NCBI GenBank assembly: GCA_041481485.1
Contig: JBGPBY010000152.1
Span: 1 to 13,818, forward strand
Reading direction: 5' to 3'
Source: JBGPBY01 sp041481485
Lineage (GTDB): Bacteria; Acidobacteriota; Terriglobia; 20CM-2-55-15
DNA: 13,818 nt
The notes below the pieces were generated by a model. It was given only the letters and a program-made list of their open reading frames with translations, was not told the DNA's origin and searched no databases. The position numbers and the translations under genes are program-made. Below are positions 1 through 6,956 of the stretch, piece after piece; the first letter of the stretch is position 1; every line of letters begins with the position of its first letter.

Positions 1-29
1 ATTAGGAGGATTGCAGGCCTCTCAATTGC

Positions 30-54
30 GGGCGGTCATAGACCGCCCCTACAG
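30..54 (-). repeat. Hairpin repeat, copy 1 (GGTC-TAT-GACC family)
   Basis: A perfect 8-bp stem (GGGCGGTC / GACCGCCC, positions 30-37 and 41-48) with a 3-nt loop is followed by CCTACAG. Read on the minus strand it is CTGTAGG followed by the hairpin. Related copies lie at 92-116, 9722-9747, 9794-9820 and 12858-12886. Together with copy 2 it sits downstream of the sigma factor gene in sense orientation. No protein-coding gene is visible in 1-110. Confidence 0.8.
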
Positions 55-91
55 CTGGAATTGCATTCCTTCACCATGATCGAAAGATTGT

Positions 92-116
92 GCGCGGTCA
101 TAGACCGCGCCTACAG
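92..116 (-). repeat. Hairpin repeat, copy 2, overlapping the sigma factor stop
   Basis: The stem GCGCGGTC / GACCGCGC (92-99 and 103-110) is closed by a 3-nt loop and followed by CCTACAG. It lies 62 bp from copy 1 in the same orientation. The second stem pair is C-G here and G-C in copy 1, a compensated swap. The minus-strand CTGTAG at 111-116 encodes the last Leu and the TAG stop of the sigma factor gene, so the repeat forms the gene's end. Confidence 0.85.
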
Positions 117-674
117 TCTCCCCTTCAATATCTTTGCCATTTCCAGGCGGCCTCGATTGATACGGGACTTTACAGTTCCGATCGGCGCCTTGACGATCTC
201 AACGATTTCTTCGTACGTAAATCCCTCCAGATCCCGAAGGATCACCGCCTCCCGCAGATCACCGGATAACTTCACCAGGGCTCCATGAACCCGTTCGGCC
301 ATTTCGCGCTGATGGAGCGCAGCAGCTGGATTCGAAAAATAGCCACCGGATTCTGCAACGTGTTCATGTTTCGATTCCAGATAATCCGTGTTCAACTTCT
401 CTGTTTTCCCTTTTCGATAGTGGTCAATGATGCAGTTTCGGCCGACGCGCATCAACCAGGTCTCGAAAGCTCCCAATTCCGGGTCGTAAGTATGAAGCGT
501 CCGATAGACCTTCAAAAAGACTTCCTGCGTCATATCCTCCGCTTCGTCAAACCTTCCGATGAATCGATGGGCAAAATTGTAAATGCGTTTCTGATAGCGG
601 CGAACCATGGTTTCCCAGGCAGCGAGATCGCCATTCCTGCATCGGCCCAGTAATTCCGAATCGGTCGCTTCCAA
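111..674 (-). CDS. ECF-family RNA polymerase sigma factor
   Basis: This 187-residue protein is a two-domain extracytoplasmic-function sigma factor that would direct RNA polymerase to a dedicated promoter set. The sigma-2 region spans about residues 22-90, with the typical DEAEDMTQEVFLKVY core and an FETWLMRVGRN segment followed by DHYRKGK. The sigma-4 helix-turn-helix spans about 128-182 and contains GFTYEEIVEI and GTVKSRINRGR. Length is normal for the family. The start is TTG at 674: an in-frame TGA lies two codons upstream and a GGAG sits 8 nt before it, so no longer start is possible. The gene is divergent from the flippase-like gene. No anti-sigma gene is next to it inside the window; one could lie beyond the left edge, but the gene runs directly into repeats. 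The target regulon cannot be told from sequence. Confidence 0.93.
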   Translation of the reverse strand: MEATDSELLGRCRNGDLAAWETMVRRYQKRIYNFAHRFIGRFDEAEDMTQEVFLKVYRTLHTYDPELGAFETWLMRVGRNCIIDHYRKGKTEKLNTDYLESKHEHVAESGGYFSNPAAALHQREMAERVHGALVKLSGDLREAVILRDLEGFTYEEIVEIVKAPIGTVKSRINRGRLEMAKILKGRL

Positions 675-764
675 CCTTCAGACTCCGCATCCACAAATAA
701 AAGAACGTAACCTCGCCAACAAATGTTTCATGATTCGCAATTCTTTCTGAGATAATCGCGGATA
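675..764. promoter_or_regulatory. Divergent intergenic region, sigma factor / flippase-like gene
   Basis: This 90-bp gap separates two divergent starts and must carry promoters for both. I see no convincing -35/-10 pair on either strand, and no clear RpoE-like autoregulatory site for the sigma gene. A GGAG for the sigma gene is at 685-688. Only a weak GCGG precedes the GTG start at 765. Unlike the convergent junctions, it holds no palindromic repeat. Confidence 0.4.
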
Positions 765-1757
765 GTGAGACGGAAGTGGTTTATTTTCTTCGTGTTGTGC
801 TTGATCGTCGGCATTGTAGCCTATCGCCTGGCGGCAGGGAAGTTCGATTGGGCTCTGTTTTTTGCGACGATCCGGGATCTGCATTGGGAATGGCTTTCAG
901 CGGCTGCTGTGGTCACGATACTTTCATTCGTCATCCGCTCGATTCGTTGGCAGGAGTTGCTTTCCCCCGTTAAACAGGTTGGATTCCGGTCCATCTTTGC
1001 AACGACGATGCTTGGATTTTCGGCGATATTTCTTCTCGGCAGGGCTGGAGAATTGTTTCGTCCGATCTGGCTCGCACGGCGTGAGAACATTTCGACGACG
1101 GCATCGTTTGCCACCATTATCGTCGAACGATTCATCGATTTGGCAATGATGATCGGGGTTTTTGCGTGGGCACTTCTGACCGTCGTGGTTTCGCCGGAGT
1201 CGACCAGAACGCTGGCAATGATGAAACAGGCTGCATGGCTGATTGCGGCGTTTTCCGGAGGCGCGATTCTGTTTTTGTTTGTCCTGCGATCCAATGTCGA
1301 TCGAGTGGTACGCCTGGTTCCGTTTCCCCGGGTCGCATCGCTGCTTGAAAATTTCGGTCATGGCCTTTCGTTTCTGAAGAGCGGCCGCAGTTTTGTTCTG
1401 ATTCTCATTCATTCGGTTCTGATGTGGATTGCAATTGCACTGCAGGCATGGCTGACGCTTCGTGGAATGGATTTTCACCTGACAATCGCCGCTGCGTCGC
1501 TCGTGATGGTGGGAGGAGCTATTGGTTCGGTCGCTCAAATTCCGGGTATCGGGGGTGGATTTCAGGTGGCCATCGCATTTTGCCTCACTACATTTTTTGC
1601 AGTACCGCCGGAACGGGCCCTGGCGGCTGGCCTGATCGCCTTTATCATGAACAATCTTCCGGTGTTGATAACTGCGATACCCTGTATGTTTGGACAGGGC
1701 TTGAAATTGGGGGATCTTCGAAACGTGATTAGAAATCCTCAGTCGGAAACTCTATGA
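765..1757 (+). CDS. UPF0104 / YbhN-type flippase-like integral membrane protein
   Basis: A 330-residue inner-membrane protein with about eight hydrophobic segments, roughly at 5-22, 40-60, 75-95, 119-142, 153-173, 208-230, 240-262 and 281-306. It belongs to the family sharing the membrane half of lysylphosphatidylglycerol synthase (TIGR00374-like). The marks are GRAGELFRPIWL near residue 95, VERFIDLAMM near 120 and QIPGIGGGFQVA near 259. Family members are proposed to move or help move lipid-linked or isoprenoid-linked intermediates, but the substrate here is unknown. The start is GTG at 765; an in-frame TAA at 753-755 rules out upstream starts, and the ribosome-binding site is weak. The gene overlaps the nrdR start by 4 nt (ATGA at 1754-1757), so the two are probably translationally coupled. 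It is the first gene of a five-gene run. The soluble synthase domain is absent, so it is not a complete MprF. Confidence 0.85.
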   Translation: MRRKWFIFFVLCLIVGIVAYRLAAGKFDWALFFATIRDLHWEWLSAAAVVTILSFVIRSIRWQELLSPVKQVGFRSIFATTMLGFSAIFLLGRAGELFRPIWLARRENISTTASFATIIVERFIDLAMMIGVFAWALLTVVVSPESTRTLAMMKQAAWLIAAFSGGAILFLFVLRSNVDRVVRLVPFPRVASLLENFGHGLSFLKSGRSFVLILIHSVLMWIAIALQAWLTLRGMDFHLTIAAASLVMVGGAIGSVAQIPGIGGGFQVAIAFCLTTFFAVPPERALAAGLIAFIMNNLPVLITAIPCMFGQGLKLGDLRNVIRNPQSETL

Positions 1758-2212
1758 GGTGTCCGTTTTGCGGCCATCTACAGGACAAAGTGGTGGATTC
1801 CCGGGAAAGCAAGGAAGGGGAATCCATACGCCGCCGCCGGCACTGTCTGGGATGCAAGCGCCGGTTCACCAGCTATGAACGGATCGACGAAATCCCCTAT
1901 ATGGTCATTAAAAAGGATGGCCGCCGGGAACGCTTCGATCGTCAAAAAGTGCTCAACGGGTTGCTCAGGGCCTGTGAAAAACGTCCAGTTTCCATGACGC
2001 AGCTGGAGGTCATTGCCGACAAAGCCGAAACCATGGTCCAGGATTCCACGGAACGGGAAATTTCAACCCGCGCTTTTGGAGAAATGATCATGAATGAGCT
2101 GAAGAATCTCGATAAAGTCGCTTACGTTCGATTTGCCTCGGTCTATCTGGACTTCAAAGACGTTCAGGAATTTATGAGCGAGCTCAAAGATCTGCTGAAA
2201 GGCCGGGAGTGA
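1754..2212 (+). CDS. nrdR: Transcriptional repressor NrdR
   Basis: NrdR is the nucleotide-sensing repressor of ribonucleotide reductase operons. The 152-residue length is exactly typical. The N-terminal zinc ribbon has Cys3, Cys6, Cys31 and Cys34, followed by RRRRHCLGCKRRFTSYER. The ATP-cone domain spans about residues 49-139 and starts with the family hallmark VIKKDGRRERFDRQK; the DKVAYVRFASVY segment is also conserved. The start overlaps the flippase-like gene by ATGA, with a weak GGA 6 nt upstream. No ribonucleotide reductase gene and no evident NrdR box pair is in this window, so its targets lie elsewhere. The next gene, hsp20, begins 3 nt after its stop. Confidence 0.97.
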   Translation: MRCPFCGHLQDKVVDSRESKEGESIRRRRHCLGCKRRFTSYERIDEIPYMVIKKDGRRERFDRQKVLNGLLRACEKRPVSMTQLEVIADKAETMVQDSTEREISTRAFGEMIMNELKNLDKVAYVRFASVYLDFKDVQEFMSELKDLLKGRE

Positions 2213-2215
2213 GTC

Positions 2216-2542
2216 ATGTATCTGCCGCACGTCGATGTCTGCGAAGGCGTCGACGAAGTTGTGATCCTGATTGAAGTGCCGGGCGTTCAACGGAACGACG
2301 TCAAGATTTCGTGGAAAGACAACATCCTGACAATATCCGGGCATAAGCGGCCGCAGCCCGAAGCGGCAGGCGCAAAATATGTCTGCGTGGAGCGGAATTA
2401 CGGGCCGTTTCGCCGGGAAATTGCGATTGGTTTTCCAATCGACCACCGAAAGGCACGAGCGGAACTGAGGGAAGGCCTGATGAAGATTCGCCTGCCCAAA
2501 ATCCGGGAAGATAACGAGCGAAATACAATTCCTATTGAGTAA
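2216..2542 (+). CDS. Small heat shock protein, Hsp20/alpha-crystallin family
   Basis: A 108-residue holdase chaperone that would bind unfolding proteins without ATP. The alpha-crystallin domain fills about residues 6-95. Recognisable parts are the opening DV.EGVDEVVILIEVPGV, the central YGPFRREI and the closing GLMKIRLPK. A C-terminal I-x-I oligomerisation motif is present as Ile105-Pro106-Ile107. The N-terminal arm that most bacterial Hsp20 proteins carry (often 30-45 residues) is almost absent, so oligomer size may be small. The family consensus A-x-x-x-n-G-V-L is altered to REGLM. A GGGAG at 2205-2209, inside the end of nrdR, gives a good ribosome-binding site 6 nt from the ATG. Being directly before lon, it fits a protein quality-control role. 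Confidence 0.92.
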   Translation: MYLPHVDVCEGVDEVVILIEVPGVQRNDVKISWKDNILTISGHKRPQPEAAGAKYVCVERNYGPFRREIAIGFPIDHRKARAELREGLMKIRLPKIREDNERNTIPIE

Positions 2543-2569
2543 AGGGCAAATCTCCCTATAACTACAGAT

Positions 2570-5035
2570 ATGAGCATGGAACTGGTCAAAACGAATGAGA
2601 ACGCAGGCGAGCAGGAGCTGAAAATTCCCGATATTCTGCCGGTACTTCCGTTACCGGATGTCGTGGTTTTCCCCTACATGATCGCGCCCTTGTTTGTGAA
2701 CCGTGAACGATCGGCCAGGGCCGTCGATCAATCGCTTTCGGAAAACCGCATGATCATGCTGGTGTCGCAGAAGGATCCGGCCGTTGACGATCCCAAAGCC
2801 GAGGATCTCCATCAATTCGGCACCGTCTCTCTCATCATGCGTATGCTCAAACTTCCCGATGGCCGTGTGCGCATTCTCGTGCAGGGCTTCGCCCGGGCAA
2901 AGGTCGAGTACTTCGACGAAACTCAGCCGTACCTGGCTGCAAAAGTTGTCCCGAGAGTTGAGCCGCAGGTGGTGCCGGATTCGGTCGAACTGGAAGCTCT
3001 CATTCGCAGCGTCAAGGCTGCCGTCGAAAAGGCCGTTTCGCTTGGGAAGAATCTCTCGCAGGATCTGGTCGCGATTGTTTCCAATCTCGACGAACCTGGA
3101 CGGCTGGCGGATCTTGTTGCGTCCAATCTGGATTTAAAAGTCGACCGGGCGCAGCAGGTGCTCGAACTCATCGATCCGGTCGAACGGCTTCGACGCGTGC
3201 ATGAATTGCTGTCCAAGGAGATCGAAGTTCTCGAAGTCCAGAGCGATATCAACGCGCAGGCTCGCGGTGAAATCGATCGCAATCAGAGGGAATTCTATCT
3301 TCGGCAGCAGATGAAGGCGATCCAGCAGGAACTCGGCGAAGGCAACGAACTGCAGGAAGAAATTGACCAGTACCGTAAAAAAATCAAAAAGGCGAAGATG
3401 CCTGCCGAAGTGGCCGAAGAATCGGAACGCCAGGTGAACCGCCTGGAGCGCATGCACCCGGACGCAGCCGAAACGGCAACGCTGCGGAACTATCTGGATT
3501 GGGTGATTGGGCTGCCGTGGTCCAAATCGACAAAAGACAACCTGGATCTGAAGAAGGCTCAGAAGATTCTCGATGAAGACCATTACGGCCTCGAGAAGAT
3601 CAAGGAACGTATTCTCGAGCACCTCGCGGTACGCAAACTGAAAAAAGATTCCAAGGGTCCGATCCTCTGCTTTGTCGGACCGCCGGGAGTGGGAAAGACG
3701 TCGCTTGGCAAGTCCATCGCGAAGGCGCTCGGACGGAAGTTTGTCCGCATGAGCCTCGGCGGCGTGCACGACGAAGCGGAAATTCGCGGACACCGGCGCA
3801 CCTATGTCGGAGCGATGCCGGGCCGCGTCATTCAAAGCATCAGTCAGGCTGGAAGCAACAATCCAGTGTTCATGATGGACGAAGTCGACAAAATCGGCGC
3901 CGACTTCCGCGGCGATCCCTCGTCCGCTTTACTTGAAGTGCTGGACCCCGAACAAAACCACGCCTTCCGGGACAACTATCTCGGCGTGCCCTTTGATTTG
4001 TCCAACGTGATGTTTGTGACCACGGCGAACATGCTCGACCCGATTCAGCCGGCATTTCGCGACCGCATGGAAATCATTCAATTGACGGGTTACACCGAAC
4101 AGGAAAAACTGGAGATCGCAAAGCGCCATCTCATTCCCAAACAGGTTGCGGAGCACGGATTATCGAATAAGCAAATTGAATTCACCGACGATGGCATCCG
4201 CGCCATCATTAACAACTACACACAGGAAGCCGGTTTGCGCAATCTGGAACGTGAAATTGCGACAGCGTGCCGAAAAGTCGCCCGGCAGGTCGCGTCCGGA
4301 GAAAAGAAAGTTCGCAAACTGCATACCGATAACATCGGACAGTTTCTCGGCCGTCCGCGCGTATTTCCCGAAGAACTGCTGAAACGTGATGAAATCGGCG
4401 TTTCCACCGGACTCGCATGGACACCCGTTGGAGGCGACATCCTGTTCGTGGAAGCGACGGCGATGCGGGGCCGCGGCGTGCTGACGCTCACCGGGCAGCT
4501 TGGCGATGTGATGAAGGAATCCGCGCACGCGGCGCTCAGCTATGCGAGGTCGCATGCAAAGGAATTCGGAATCAAGGAGGAGTTCTTCGCAAAGCACGAC
4601 ATTCATTTGCATGTCCCCGAAGGCTCCATTCCGAAAGATGGTCCATCGGCCGGCGTAACCATGGCAACGGCTCTGCTGTCGCTGCTGACCGGACAAGCGG
4701 TGCATCGCAAGATTGCAATGACCGGAGAGATCACGCTGCGTGGAGAAGTTCTGCCGATCGGAGGAGTCAAAGAGAAAGTTCTTGCCGCGCGGCGCGCCAA
4801 CATTCATACGGTGATTCTCCCGTCGCTGAACAAACGCGATCTCGAAGACATTAACGAGTCGATTCGCAACGAGATGCAGTTCATTTTTGTGGACGACGTC
4901 CGCGACGTGTTCAAAGCCGCGCTGATTTCGGACAAATCCAGGGCAGGAAGGAAGTCCGGATCGAGGAATGAGCCCGTGTCTGGTTCTCCAAGGTCCTCCA
5001 GGTTGCGGCGGCCATCTGCCCCGGCCCCTCGTTAG
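2570..5035 (+). CDS. lon: ATP-dependent Lon protease
   Basis: An 821-residue cytoplasmic AAA+ serine protease of the LonA type. The N-terminal substrate-binding domain spans about 20-215, with PVLPLPDVVVFPYM at its start, followed by a coiled region containing YLRQQMKAIQQELGE. The AAA+ module has Walker A GPPGVGKTS (370-378, Lys376) and Walker B with Asp437-Glu438. The protease domain has the PKDGPSAG motif with catalytic Ser693 and the GGVKEK motif with Lys736, the 43-residue spacing known from E. coli Lon. The last roughly 37 residues beyond the usual end (after DVFKAALI) form an Arg/Ser/Pro-rich tail. The start could be ATG 2570 or ATG 2576, and neither has a strong ribosome-binding site. 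It lies 27 nt after hsp20 and 9 nt before thiL. Confidence 0.98.
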   Translation: MSMELVKTNENAGEQELKIPDILPVLPLPDVVVFPYMIAPLFVNRERSARAVDQSLSENRMIMLVSQKDPAVDDPKAEDLHQFGTVSLIMRMLKLPDGRVRILVQGFARAKVEYFDETQPYLAAKVVPRVEPQVVPDSVELEALIRSVKAAVEKAVSLGKNLSQDLVAIVSNLDEPGRLADLVASNLDLKVDRAQQVLELIDPVERLRRVHELLSKEIEVLEVQSDINAQARGEIDRNQREFYLRQQMKAIQQELGEGNELQEEIDQYRKKIKKAKMPAEVAEESERQVNRLERMHPDAAETATLRNYLDWVIGLPWSKSTKDNLDLKKAQKILDEDHYGLEKIKERILEHLAVRKLKKDSKGPILCFVGPPGVGKTSLGKSIAKALGRKFVRMSLGGVHDEAEIRGHRRTYVGAMPGRVIQSISQAGSNNPVFMMDEVDKIGADFRGDPSSALLEVLDPEQNHAFRDNYLGVPFDLSNVMFVTTANMLDPIQPAFRDRMEIIQLTGYTEQEKLEIAKRHLIPKQVAEHGLSNKQIEFTDDGIRAIINNYTQEAGLRNLEREIATACRKVARQVASGEKKVRKLHTDNIGQFLGRPRVFPEELLKRDEIGVSTGLAWTPVGGDILFVEATAMRGRGVLTLTGQLGDVMKESAHAALSYARSHAKEFGIKEEFFAKHDIHLHVPEGSIPKDGPSAGVTMATALLSLLTGQAVHRKIAMTGEITLRGEVLPIGGVKEKVLAARRANIHTVILPSLNKRDLEDINESIRNEMQFIFVDDVRDVFKAALISDKSRAGRKSGSRNEPVSGSPRSSRLRRPSAPAPR

Positions 5036-5044
5036 TTTCACACC

Positions 5045-5962
5045 ATGCTGCTGCGGGACCTGGGGGAAGCGGGTCTGATTCAAAGAATCCGGCAGCAGTT
5101 CCAGGACGCCAATGTAACCCTGGGAATCGGGGACGATACTGCCATTCTGGAAATGCCGCCCGGTTTTTCCGTGTTGTTCTGTTCGGATCTCGTCACCGAA
5201 AACACTCACTTCATCCGCGGCGTGCACCCGGCGGATTCCGTCGGATACAAGGCGGTAGCCGTCAATGTCAGCGATGTTGGAGCGATGGGTGGAATTCCCA
5301 TGCACTTCGTAATCTCTCTCGCTGCCCCGGGGGATTTGAATCTGGACTGGATCGATGAATTCTATCGGGGCGTGGCGCGAGCCTGCCGGGAGTTTCATGT
5401 TGGGCTCGTCGGCGGAGACTCATCCTCGGCACGTTCCATCTTTGTGGATGTGGCCATGATTGGCCGCGTGAAGACAGGATGTGCCGTGTTGCGTTCCGGT
5501 GCAAAACCGGGGGATGGAATTTTCGTCACCGGTGCACTCGGAAGTTCCATGCGTGGTTTGCGCCTGCTTCAAAGCGGAGATCAGGATTCGCCGGCGGTGC
5601 TGCGTCACCTGTATCCTCAACCGAGGCACGAATTCGCCGCTGCCATCGCATCGAAAGTACATGCCATGATCGATATCAGCGACGGGTTTTCCACCGATCT
5701 TGGTCACATTCTGGAAGAGTCGGGAGTCTCGGCGCGCGTTTACCGAAACCGAATTCCGGCAGCGGACGGCGCAACCGAGGACGAAGTCCTGCACGGCGGC
5801 GAAGAGTATGAATTGTTAATTGCCGCCCCGGATTCGCTGTCTGACCCTATGCTCACACGGGTTGGAGAAATCGTTCCTTCGGAGGGTAAGCACCAGATTC
5901 GGCTGATCGATGGGAATTCTGAATCAGTATTGATTCCCAAAGGCTGGCAGCATTTTTTGTGA
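5045..5962 (+). CDS. thiL: Thiamine-monophosphate kinase
   Basis: ThiL phosphorylates thiamine monophosphate to thiamine diphosphate with ATP, the last step of cofactor synthesis. The 305-residue protein shows the family motifs in order: GIGDDTA (27-33), CSDLVTENTHF (46-56), NVSDVGAMGG (74-83), GGDSS (123-127), IDISDGFSTDLGHI (208-221), HGGEEYELL (249-257) and a near-C-terminal GWQHF, where most relatives have GWDHF. Length is slightly short but complete. The ATG at 5045 is 9 nt after the lon stop and has no visible Shine-Dalgarno, so translation probably depends on coupling from lon. No other thiamine genes are nearby. It is the last gene of the plus-strand run and is followed by a long palindrome that can terminate transcription. 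Confidence 0.97.
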   Translation: MLLRDLGEAGLIQRIRQQFQDANVTLGIGDDTAILEMPPGFSVLFCSDLVTENTHFIRGVHPADSVGYKAVAVNVSDVGAMGGIPMHFVISLAAPGDLNLDWIDEFYRGVARACREFHVGLVGGDSSSARSIFVDVAMIGRVKTGCAVLRSGAKPGDGIFVTGALGSSMRGLRLLQSGDQDSPAVLRHLYPQPRHEFAAAIASKVHAMIDISDGFSTDLGHILEESGVSARVYRNRIPAADGATEDEVLHGGEEYELLIAAPDSLSDPMLTRVGEIVPSEGKHQIRLIDGNSESVLIPKGWQHFL

Positions 5963-5975
5963 CCCTCTACCCATT

Positions 5976-6185
5976 CCAAGCCGCGGAGCGGCGGCAGTCC
6001 GTTAGCCACCGGCGTGAGCCGGTGGAATGATCATCGCTGGAAAGTGCCATAGGCACGACAGGTCCATAACTCTGAATGCGTTGAACTCTGGATCTTTCGT
6101 GCCTACGGCACTTTTTGTGCTGTTGTGATTCTTTACCCCCGGCTCACGCCGGGGGCTAAGGGACTGCCGCCGCTCCGCGGCTCGG
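5976..6185. repeat. Nested 210-bp palindromic repeat at the convergent thiL/LOG junction
   Basis: An outer pair of 50-bp arms (5976-6025 and 6136-6185) is inverted with 46/50 identity. An inner pair of 25-bp arms (6041-6065 and 6090-6114) is inverted with 22/25 identity. Each arm contains its own small hairpins: CCGC-GGA-GCGG, an 8-bp stem closed by GTGA (6006-6025, with its mirror at 6136-6155), and GTGCC-ATA/TAC-GGCAC. Two of the four outer-arm differences (6008 and 6023) are partners in one stem, changing A-T to C-G, so pairing is kept. It fills most of the 238-bp gap and starts 13 nt from the thiL stop. It resembles REP-type intergenic elements. No RAYT transposase is in the window. Confidence 0.9.
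6099..6116 (+). terminator. Possible intrinsic terminator for the thiL operon
   Basis: The short GC-rich hairpin GTGCC-TAC-GGCAC (6099-6111) is followed directly by five T residues on the plus strand. The stem is only 5 bp, so it may work together with the larger palindrome around it. The mirror copy on the minus strand is followed by only three T residues. Confidence 0.45.
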
Positions 6186-6200
6186 AATCGATCGTCCTGC

Positions 6201-6956
6201 CTACCGCGTATGCGTCGTTTCTGCGTGATGCTCTTCGTCGAGAGGTGCCTCTCCCAGAATCTTCATCGGAGTTGGCGCCTTCACCACACCGAATTCTTCA
6301 ACTGCAGCAGCAATAAACGCGGCGGCTTCTTCAACAGAGTCTGTGTAATGCAGCAACCGCACATCCTGCGCGCTGATCGTCCCAGCCTGTAGCATGGCAT
6401 CGACAAGTTCCTTCAGATTCTGCCAGAATTCCGTTCCCATCACGACGAGTGGAAAGTTCTGAATCTTCCCGGTCTGAATCAGCGTGAGCGCTTCAAAAAA
6501 CTCATCCATCGTTCCGAAGCCGCCCGGCATCATCACAAATGCGTAGGAATACTTGAAGAGCATCACCTTGCGGACAAAGAAGTGATTGATGGTCACGAAC
6601 CGGTCGAGGTAAGGATTGGGTTCCTGCTCATGCGGCAGCTGAATGTTGCATCCCACGGAATGTCCGCCGGCTTCGCGTGCGCCGCGGTTGGCGGCTTCCA
6701 TAATGCCGGGACCACCTCCGGTCATCACAGTGAAACCAAGCCTGCTGATGGCGGCTCCCATCTGCCGGGCCTTTTCATAAAACGGATGGCCTTCGCTGAA
6801 CCGCGCACTGCCAAACACGGTGACGCACGGTCCGATGAAATGTAGTGCGCGGAAGCCGCGAACAAACTCCATCATCACGCGGAGAACGAAGCGAAGCTCC
6901 CTCCATCGCGGTTGCGGGCCGGAATATTCCTGTTTCTCGCTGCCGTTGCCGTTCAC
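6201..6956 (-). CDS. LOG-family protein (TIGR00730-type Rossmann fold)
   Basis: A 251-residue cytoplasmic protein of the LOG (lysine decarboxylase-like) family. Studied members release ribose 5-phosphate from nucleotide monophosphates (cytokinin-type phosphoribohydrolases) or act on purine nucleotides. The nucleotide-binding motif GGGPGIMEAANRGA is at 80-93, and the hallmark PGGFGTMDE is at 144-152 with the catalytic Glu152. Arg129 in the FFVRK segment matches the conserved arginine. N- and C-terminal extensions are longer than in the minimal plant LOG proteins, which is usual for this bacterial group. The start is GTG at 6956, overlapping the ccdA-like stop by four bases (GTGA, 6953-6956). 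It is the last gene of the aroK run and ends 15 nt from the nested palindrome. The substrate is unproven; true lysine decarboxylase activity is unlikely. Confidence 0.9.
   Translation of the reverse strand: MNGNGSEKQEYSGPQPRWRELRFVLRVMMEFVRGFRALHFIGPCVTVFGSARFSEGHPFYEKARQMGAAISRLGFTVMTGGGPGIMEAANRGAREAGGHSVGCNIQLPHEQEPNPYLDRFVTINHFFVRKVMLFKYSYAFVMMPGGFGTMDEFFEALTLIQTGKIQNFPLVVMGTEFWQNLKELVDAMLQAGTISAQDVRLLHYTDSVEEAAAFIAAAVEEFGVVKAPTPMKILGEAPLDEEHHAETTHTR

Noticed and set aside
30..116. CRISPR-like spacing of the two hairpin repeats (62 bp apart)
   Set aside because: Only two units, dispersed relatives elsewhere next to gene ends, no cas genes. This is an intergenic repeat family, not an array.
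678..731. Possible 17-codon leader peptide (MKHLLARLRSFICGCGV) before the sigma factor gene
   Set aside because: It ends next to the sigma factor start and has a weak AGAAAG upstream, but it carries no attenuation-like codon run or paired hairpins. Too little evidence to call.
3134..3835. Open frame of 233 codons on the minus strand inside lon
   Set aside because: Fully antisense to the Lon N-terminal and AAA+ coding region, with no domain or ribosome-binding evidence.
4160..5398. Long open frame of 412 codons on the minus strand across the end of lon and start of thiL
   Set aside because: It is antisense to two genes with complete, well-conserved motifs, and its translation has no recognisable family pattern. 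It reflects codon bias on the opposite strand.
6201..6956. Annotation as lysine decarboxylase
   Set aside because: The PGGxGTxxE motif marks the LOG family, whose studied members act on nucleotides, not lysine.
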